Shown here one piece after another: positions 58,688 through 64,000 of a stretch of 64,000 bases of DNA (position 1 is its first letter; every line of letters begins with the position of its first letter). The stretch is from Paenibacillus glycinis. GTDB taxonomy: Bacteria; Bacillota; Bacilli; Paenibacillales; Paenibacillaceae. The DNA lies in NCBI RefSeq assembly GCF_009909185.1, contig NZ_JAAAMV010000002.1, forward strand, positions 1 through 64,000, given 5' to 3'. Position numbers and translations under genes: made by a program. The notes below the pieces were generated by a model. It was not told where the DNA came from. It did not search any database and saw only the letters and a list, made by a program, of their open reading frames with translations.

Positions 58688-59790
58688 GCTTTTAACCTCC
58701 ATCGGCTGAGTAGAACTACGGCGAACACGATCAGCACATCGAGCGGCATCCGAATACCCATCCAGAACGAGGACGCTTTGAACAGCGTGGTCTCGTCGAA
58801 ACGCGCCCCGGCGATCACCGTCCCGATCCCGATCAGCACGCAGACGGCAAGCCTGGGAAGCTGGGTTCGCAGCGAAGCTTTCTTCGGCGGACGGATTCGA
58901 AACGCCCCCGTGACCAGCTCGGCGCCGACATGCCACGTGATCATCGTAAACACGTACGTCACGACCAAGAGAATCAACAGATAAATAGAGACGACCCGTT
59001 CGATCAGCAAGTATTTCATCCGAAACGCATCCACCGTCGACACCCAGGTATAGATATAATCGTCCACTCCGTCCGTTCCATGGAAGCCGATAGGGATGAA
59101 GAACGAGAACAACTCCAGGATGAGCCCCACCGCCGGAATCAGCCAGAGATGCTTGATTTGCTTATCGGCCGGAAACGTCCGGTTGAACACCGACAGCGCC
59201 ATGTAGCCGGCAAACGTATTGGTAGCCGCCGACAAGCTGCTCCATGAAGGCATGACCCATGTATAGTCGAGCATGACCTTCACCGAGTCGTAATTCATGC
59301 TCTTGCTGAAGAGGCCATGAATCAGCAAGACGACGAGCAGCGGCACGCACACGATATATATGATTTCCGTGCTGAACAGGACCGTTTTCGACGTCTGAAC
59401 CGCTCCAGCGCAGGTGACGATCACGAACAGGATGAGCAGCGCATACGGCGACATATCCGGGTTCAGATACTTGGAAATGATGAATGCGCAATGAATCCAA
59501 GCCATTCCCCCGGCGATGAACGACATTAGTCCCGCGCCCAATACCAGCGGCAGGCTTAACGCTTTCGGAAGCCGTTCGGCCGCGATTTCCGGCAGCCCTT
59601 TCCCCTTGAATTTCGAGAGGGACCGGGTATACGCGTAGACCAGCACGCCTCCGATCGCAGGTCCGATCAGGAAGGACAGGATCGCCCCGTCATATCGGGC
59701 GTTCATATGATCGCGAGGCACGATCAAGATGGTATGGATCAACATGGAGATGCTCATAAAGTAGAAAAAATAACGCGACAAATCATTCAC
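58684..59790 (-). CDS. Spore germination receptor B subunit, second operon
   Basis: A 368-residue permease with about ten helices (VNDLSRYFFYFMSISMLIHT at the start; FIGP-like LSFLIGPAIGGVLVYAYT; C-terminal MPLDVLIVFAVVLLSRW). It belongs to the endospore germination permease family. The GTG start at 59790 overlaps the A-subunit stop codon (GTGA). Gene order here is A-B-C, unlike the A-C-B-D order of the first operon. Confidence 0.9.
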   Translation of the reverse strand: MNDLSRYFFYFMSISMLIHTILIVPRDHMNARYDGAILSFLIGPAIGGVLVYAYTRSLSKFKGKGLPEIAAERLPKALSLPLVLGAGLMSFIAGGMAWIHCAFIISKYLNPDMSPYALLILFVIVTCAGAVQTSKTVLFSTEIIYIVCVPLLVVLLIHGLFSKSMNYDSVKVMLDYTWVMPSWSSLSAATNTFAGYMALSVFNRTFPADKQIKHLWLIPAVGLILELFSFFIPIGFHGTDGVDDYIYTWVSTVDAFRMKYLLIERVVSIYLLILLVVTYVFTMITWHVGAELVTGAFRIRPPKKASLRTQLPRLAVCVLIGIGTVIAGARFDETTLFKASSFWMGIRMPLDVLIVFAVVLLSRWRLKA

Positions 59791-61109
59791 CTGCTTCTTT
59801 TGGCTTCCCCGGAAAAGAGCTTCAGATACGGCTTGCCGAAGCTTCGCAGGCTCGCCGCATACAGGACGAAGCAAAATATGCCGGTCACGATGCCGACCAA
59901 GCCGAAATACATCGCCAGGATGATCAACGGGAATTTCGCGACCCGCACCGCATAGCTCATCGTATTGATCGGGATGACGAAGTTGGAGATCGCCACGGAA
60001 GAGGCAATGATGATCATGATGCTGCTGACCAGCCCCGCTTGCTGCGCCGCTTCGCCCAAGATCAGCCCGCCGACCGTCGTTGCCGTCGAACCGATATGCT
60101 TCGGCAGACGGATGCTCGCCTCCGTCAACGCTTCCGTCAGAAACAGCATCAGAAAGACCTCGTAGTACGAGGCGTACGGCACCGCCGCGCGGCTGCCGGC
60201 AATCTCGATCGCCAGCTGCGCCCGGAAGAATTCCGGATTATACGAGACGAAGGCGACGTACAGCGCCGGCAGCGTCATCGTAATGCAAGCCCCGATGTAG
60301 CGCAGCGCCTGCAGCGGCCGCATCAACCAGGGATACTGGTATACGTCTTCCATGGAATCCAGGAAATCGAAGAAGACCGCCGGCAAATTGATCGAGAACG
60401 GCGTGCCGTTCAGGAGCAGGATCACCTTGCCCTGACTCAAGTTCAATACCGTTCGGTCGGGACGATCCGTGACTAGCCCCGTAGGAAGCAAATGGTACCG
60501 GTCGGTTAGCAGCATCTGTACCTGATTGGAGGCCTGCACCACTTCCGCGTCGATTTTGGACAGCCGCTCGTCGAGCTCCAGCAGGACGTCCGGGTCGACT
60601 TTCGAAGCATCGTACAAGATCGCCAATGAAGTCTGGCTGACGGTTCCGATCACCGAGTATTCCACGCGCAGTTCTTTCGAAGGATAACGCGTCCGAATGA
60701 TTTGCACGTTGGTCGCGATATCTTCGGAGAACGCATACTGCGGCCCCTGCAAAATGCTCTCCATCGTCGCGTCCAACGGCTTGGAGGTCGACGCCTTCGC
60801 CGATTCGATCGCGCAGATCGCATCGGGAAACAGCACGAGGGCATACCCGCGCAGCAGCTTTTGAACGGCCGCGTCCCCGCTCTGTACCTGCTCATAACCG
60901 GGAATCAAGCTCAGCCTGTTTTTGAAATCGGCCCTGTCGCTGCTATCGCCGAACGCTTGCATGATCGAGCTTTGAAGATATTGTTTGTCGCACAAGGACG
61001 ACAGATAGACCAGCTGCACCGACTCCTCGTCGATATTCAGCCCCCGGCTGACGAGATCTCCGGAATGCATCAGCCCGGGAATCGCGGCGTGCAGATCGAA
61101 CGGCTTCAT
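59787..61109 (-). CDS. Spore germination receptor A subunit, second operon
   Basis: A 440-residue GerA-family protein. The soluble N-terminal domain contains VQKLLRGYALVLFPDAICAI and the membrane part carries GACITMTLPALYVAFVSYNP and TVGGLILGEAAQQAGLVSSI. It ends LKLFSGEAKRSR. ATG 61109 follows AAGGATG; an ATG 24 bases upstream has a poorer site. It is somewhat shorter than the first-operon A subunit at the N-terminus. Confidence 0.9.
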   Translation of the reverse strand: MKPFDLHAAIPGLMHSGDLVSRGLNIDEESVQLVYLSSLCDKQYLQSSIMQAFGDSSDRADFKNRLSLIPGYEQVQSGDAAVQKLLRGYALVLFPDAICAIESAKASTSKPLDATMESILQGPQYAFSEDIATNVQIIRTRYPSKELRVEYSVIGTVSQTSLAILYDASKVDPDVLLELDERLSKIDAEVVQASNQVQMLLTDRYHLLPTGLVTDRPDRTVLNLSQGKVILLLNGTPFSINLPAVFFDFLDSMEDVYQYPWLMRPLQALRYIGACITMTLPALYVAFVSYNPEFFRAQLAIEIAGSRAAVPYASYYEVFLMLFLTEALTEASIRLPKHIGSTATTVGGLILGEAAQQAGLVSSIMIIIASSVAISNFVIPINTMSYAVRVAKFPLIILAMYFGLVGIVTGIFCFVLYAASLRSFGKPYLKLFSGEAKRSR

Positions 61110-61213
61110 GAGGCATTCATCCTTGTCGGTCATTTGGCTTAGTATACCCTGCGATCGGCCGTTTATATCCAGCAATATCCAAATGCGTTGACATGCGAAT
61201 CGGTTGACATGCG

Positions 61214-61240
61214 AAAAAACCGGGCAACGAGCTCGCCCGG
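61214..61240 (-). terminator. Terminator after the metallophosphatase gene
   Basis: On the - strand, CCGGGC - GAGCTCGTT - GCCCGG followed by TTTTTT. It separates the phosphatase gene from the germination operon. Bases 61241-61444 hold no recognisable gene. Confidence 0.8.
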
Positions 61241-61444
61241 CATTCTCTCGCGATGGCACTTATGACAACGGTGAACCATAACTACTCGTTACGCGCGGCA
61301 GGCCGACAATAGCGCGGCGAGCAGCGCTTCGATATCGCCTTCCAACGCGTCGTCTAACAAGACGCGATTTATTGAAAGATTCTGGCTAATTAGCGTCATT
61401 AAACATCGTTATGTTTTCATACTTTTTTGACGCTATCTTCGAAA

Positions 61445-62347
61445 TCATCCCGGAATCATTCCGCCGTCTTCCGGAATCAACCGAATCATCCGGCTCGCGC
61501 CGGTAAAGCCCGGCGCGCCGACGTACTGGTAGCGGCCTTCCCGAAACGCGTCGATGTGGTCGAGATGCACGTGCCCGCAGAATATGCCGCGGATGTTCCC
61601 GCTGTCCGGGCTTGCCAGCCATCGGCAGAATTCGCCCGTGCTTTCGTCTTGATGCGGCACCTGCCAGGCTTCCTGCACCGCGGGATCCCAGCCCGCGGCC
61701 CCCATCATGATCGGCGCTTTCCACCGCTTCACGACGTCTTTCACGAGGCCGGAAAGATACATCGGAATGTGCATGAACAGCAAGTAAGGCTCGCCGGACG
61801 CGGCCGCATCACGGATCGCGCCGAACTGGTCCGCGGTCACTTGGTAGTCGCTGTTGTCCAGCGCTATAAGCTTAACGCCAGCCAAAGTCCGAATCTCGCA
61901 GCCCGGCGACGACGAGATCCATTCGGCGAACTTCGGATACGCCGCGGCGCGAACCTCGGCGGAGAAGCTGCCGCCGGAGTACCAGTCATGGTTCCCGAGC
62001 GTGTACATATACGGCGCCGACAGGCGGGCAAAGGCCTCGCGGATCGTCTCCAGGTTGCCCTGCGACGGAAAATCGATGATATCGCCGGTCATTACGGTGC
62101 AATCGACAGCTTGCGCATTGGCGGCGTCAATGATGCGCTCGAAAATTGCGCGCGCGGATTCGCCTCCGCCATTCTCAGCGGCAAGATGCTCCGCACGGCT
62201 TTTTGCCGCGTCCTTGATCTCCTCCGGCTCCCGCTCGTCGCATTCCGTCAGATGGCAATCGGTCAGATGCAGGATCGACAAGTCGCGCTCAAGTCCCGGG
62301 ATTCGAATCGTGATCTCGATTTGTTTGGCGTCCTCTGCATGGTTCAT
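61445..62347 (-). CDS. Calcineurin-like metallophosphatase
   Basis: A 300-residue phosphoesterase with ordered metal-binding motifs: LHLTDCHLTE (D-x-H), TGDIIDF (GD), LGNHDWY (GNHD), MHIPMYL (H) and CGHVHLDH (GHxH). The motif set is complete. Substrate unknown; GNHD family members act on phosphodiesters or monoesters. No signal peptide. The start at 62347 is nine bases from AAGGAG; an ATG at 62353 is only three bases from it. Codons are GC-rich. Confidence 0.9.
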   Translation of the reverse strand: MNHAEDAKQIEITIRIPGLERDLSILHLTDCHLTECDEREPEEIKDAAKSRAEHLAAENGGGESARAIFERIIDAANAQAVDCTVMTGDIIDFPSQGNLETIREAFARLSAPYMYTLGNHDWYSGGSFSAEVRAAAYPKFAEWISSSPGCEIRTLAGVKLIALDNSDYQVTADQFGAIRDAAASGEPYLLFMHIPMYLSGLVKDVVKRWKAPIMMGAAGWDPAVQEAWQVPHQDESTGEFCRWLASPDSGNIRGIFCGHVHLDHIDAFREGRYQYVGAPGFTGASRMIRLIPEDGGMIPG

Positions 62348-62503
62348 GTTCATCAGCTCCTTCACCCTCCTTACCCGATCCGGCCGGCAGCGAATACGCC
62401 GCGGTGCGGATTCTTTCCCCAGTATTGCCAGTAAATGAACCGCGATGACGTCGGGCATGATCGCCATTCCGCCGTACACGCCCGCATTCGTTACTTAACC
62501 CCA

Positions 62504-64000
62504 TTAATCAATGTTCGCCAACGCCGCCAGAAACGCCTTGCTTGCCGGCCTGCCCGGTTGCGATAACCATTGTCCCAGCTTTGACATATCCCCTGCGTAT
62601 TGCCACTGCATCGCCTGCTTGAGCTCCTTGATATAGACTGAACTTCCATGATCCTTCGCCTCCCGGCTCAAGTCCGACAGCAGCCGGCTCCAATCCGTTA
62701 CGGTCTCGCCGCTTTTGCGTTCCGGGTATCGCGCCGCCAAGTCGGTAGCATGCTCGATCGAACCGACGACGAGGAGGTCGGCGGCCAGGAGATGCCCGAC
62801 GAACCGATGGCTCTTCTCCGCGGGCATGACCGCCGCGAGCAATTCCTTCGCCTCTTCGAATCTGCCTTGCGTCATCAATGCCGCGGCATAGACGGACTGC
62901 ACGTAAGTCAAGTCGCCGTCTTTGCCCAATTGCAGCCCGAGCTCGTAATATTGCTCCGCGCCGGACCAATCCTTCGCCGAGATGAACTGATTCATCAGCC
63001 AGAAGCTGTACTGTTGCTCGGGCCGAAGCTTCATCATCTCCAGGACATACGGGACCGTCTCCTCGTCGAGCCGTTCTCTGGCAGAACGATCGCTTGTTTC
63101 CCGCGAGTGATAAAGCCGGATAATCATGCCGAGGCTGTACGCATCCGCAGGATTCGCCGCCCAAGCTCGCTTGTAAGCCTTCAACGCGTCATCGTCGCGA
63201 TAGGCGAGCAGCAGCCGATCGCCCTCCGACAACGTTCGATCGTGCAGCGTGAAGAACGGGAGCTCCCCCATCGTGTCCGGCGTCAACCGGTACCCGTTGC
63301 TTTGCGACAGCTTGTTCCCCTGCTCGTCGAACGCTTCGACGTACCACGAGAACCGTTTCCCCGGATTGGCGAATCCGAGCAGCGAGACGGGGTCGGGCAC
63401 CTCTTTGCCGTCTACCTCGATGAAGGAATAACCCGAAGCGAGGTTATAGAGCGTGTCGACCGGCGCGCTCCATGCATGGCCCGTTATATGGTTTCGGATC
63501 TCGACGCCGATCGTGCCGTTCTCGACCTGGATATTGCCGTTAAGCTTGTAATAGGCGGCACCTTCGACGGGCTCCCAATCGAAATCGATGCGCGGACCGG
63601 CCAGCTCCACGTTGTTGACCGGGGCATTAAGCTTGATTAATGGCCTCAGAATGACGGGTATCGTCATGCGGCTGCCGGGATCGACGTCGATCCACTCATT
63701 GATTCCTACCGGCCAGCTCCACCCGTCGATCTGATCGTAGTCGAACCCGATCGTAAGCTGGTAGCTGCCGGGAAGCACGTCCGTGAACGTATAGCGGCCT
63801 TGATCGTCCGTCATGGTCTGATACGGCTCCGTATCCAATACGCTGTGATTGACCGCATCCTCCGTCCGCAGAAACACGGCGACGCGGGCCATCGCCTCGC
63901 CGTTGCTGCGCAGCACCGTTCCGGACACGGAAGCCGGCGCGTACGAGCCCGAAGTCGATTGCATCGCCGCGAAATACTGCCTCAGCGTCTCGAGCGGTTC
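62504..64000 (-). CDS. Carboxypeptidase-regulatory-like/TPR-type protein (partial at window edge)
   Basis: The frame is open to the end of the window, so the N-terminus is missing; at least 498 residues are visible. Near the visible start is a beta-sandwich with SGTVLRSNGEAMARVAVFLR and YTFTDVLPGSYQLTIGFDY, the carboxypeptidase-regulatory-like fold. A second beta domain follows, then from about residue 270 tetratrico-like helices (LLLAYRDDDALKAYKRAWAA, GAEQYYELGLQLGKDGDLTY). Probably extracytoplasmic or surface-associated; the function is unknown. It is 157 bp upstream of the phosphatase gene and may be co-transcribed. Confidence 0.75.
   Translation of the reverse strand, partial: EPLETLRQYFAAMQSTSGSYAPASVSGTVLRSNGEAMARVAVFLRTEDAVNHSVLDTEPYQTMTDDQGRYTFTDVLPGSYQLTIGFDYDQIDGWSWPVGINEWIDVDPGSRMTIPVILRPLIKLNAPVNNVELAGPRIDFDWEPVEGAAYYKLNGNIQVENGTIGVEIRNHITGHAWSAPVDTLYNLASGYSFIEVDGKEVPDPVSLLGFANPGKRFSWYVEAFDEQGNKLSQSNGYRLTPDTMGELPFFTLHDRTLSEGDRLLLAYRDDDALKAYKRAWAANPADAYSLGMIIRLYHSRETSDRSARERLDEETVPYVLEMMKLRPEQQYSFWLMNQFISAKDWSGAEQYYELGLQLGKDGDLTYVQSVYAAALMTQGRFEEAKELLAAVMPAEKSHRFVGHLLAADLLVVGSIEHATDLAARYPERKSGETVTDWSRLLSDLSREAKDHGSSVYIKELKQAMQWQYAGDMSKLGQWLSQPGRPASKAFLAALANID

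Noticed and set aside
57674..58984. A long + strand open frame opposite the second GerC gene.
   Set aside because: A shadow frame produced by GC-rich codons of the real gene; no start site and no sensible protein.
62648..63640. A 330-codon + strand frame opposite the partial TPR-like gene.
   Set aside because: The same GC-rich shadow effect; Arg-rich, without motifs or ribosome binding site.

Overview
The window looks like an accessory, heavily rearranged stretch of a Paenibacillaceae-type chromosome (Paenibacillus, Cohnella or a near relative). The support is three sets of spore-germination receptor genes (one of them broken), Gram-positive ribosome binding sites (AAGGAGG, GAGGTG), many TetR, ArsR, HxlR, LysR and WYL regulators each beside a small redox or hydrolase gene, and moderate GC that rises at the right end. 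It is inference from gene content; no rRNA gene is present to confirm it.

Layout. 0-14 kb: a secreted EEP-family phosphohydrolase, an ECF sigma factor with a SnoaL-like tail, an SRPBCC protein, a VOC protein, a secreted RCC1-repeat protein, GNAT, MBL-fold hydrolase, azoreductase, decayed TetR and DinB genes, an IS110 remnant, an esterase/WYL-regulator divergent pair, an Mrr-like nuclease remnant and an HxlR/NmrA divergent pair. 14-20 kb: an ArsR/SRPBCC(broken)/DoxX/YdeI-like cluster, a GerC pseudogene next to IS3 debris, and an arsenic locus (monooxygenase remnant, small Cys-rich peptide, arsR, arsM) with three near-identical operators. 20-30 kb: a LysR gene beside a broken SDR, a secreted protein made of two SnoaL domains, an FMN reductase, two SDRs (one very GC-rich), an F420-reductase-like gene, TetR, IS3 debris and a 466-bp duplicate of part of the MBL gene. 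30-46 kb: TetR, SDR, cupin, SnoaL, IS1182 and MFS remnants, alpha/beta hydrolases, a complete germination-receptor operon (A-C-B-small D-like protein), TetR with three operator-like repeats, a DHA2 exporter and a stand-alone lipoamide dehydrogenase. 46-57 kb: a two-component system with a shortened response regulator, a secreted repeat protein, a hydrolase with a Gln/Asn-rich N-terminal extension, a leaderless ArsR-type regulator, Fe-alcohol dehydrogenase, ene-reductase and SDR. 57-64 kb: a second germination operon (A-B-C), a metallophosphatase and a partial TPR-like protein, all GC-rich and probably older chromosome.

The most unusual signal is a dispersed composite palindromic repeat (eight main copies plus fragments between about 0.1 and 57.5 kb). 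Each full copy has two hairpins built from the same GTTCTTGTC/GACAAGAAC module, with an intrinsic-terminator-like GCCGCG...CGCGGC-T(n) hairpin between them. Every copy points the same way, although the genes around them do not. Changes in one arm are matched in the other. The copies lie between small regulator-plus-enzyme modules, so they may mark the boundaries of gene gain and loss. No integrase or REP-associated transposase is visible in the window.

Functionally, most intact modules are stress or detoxification units: flavin reductases, SDRs, an ene-reductase, hydrolases, arsenite methylation and an exporter. Each has a local regulator and often a readable operator. About a fifth of the recognisable genes are pseudogenes.
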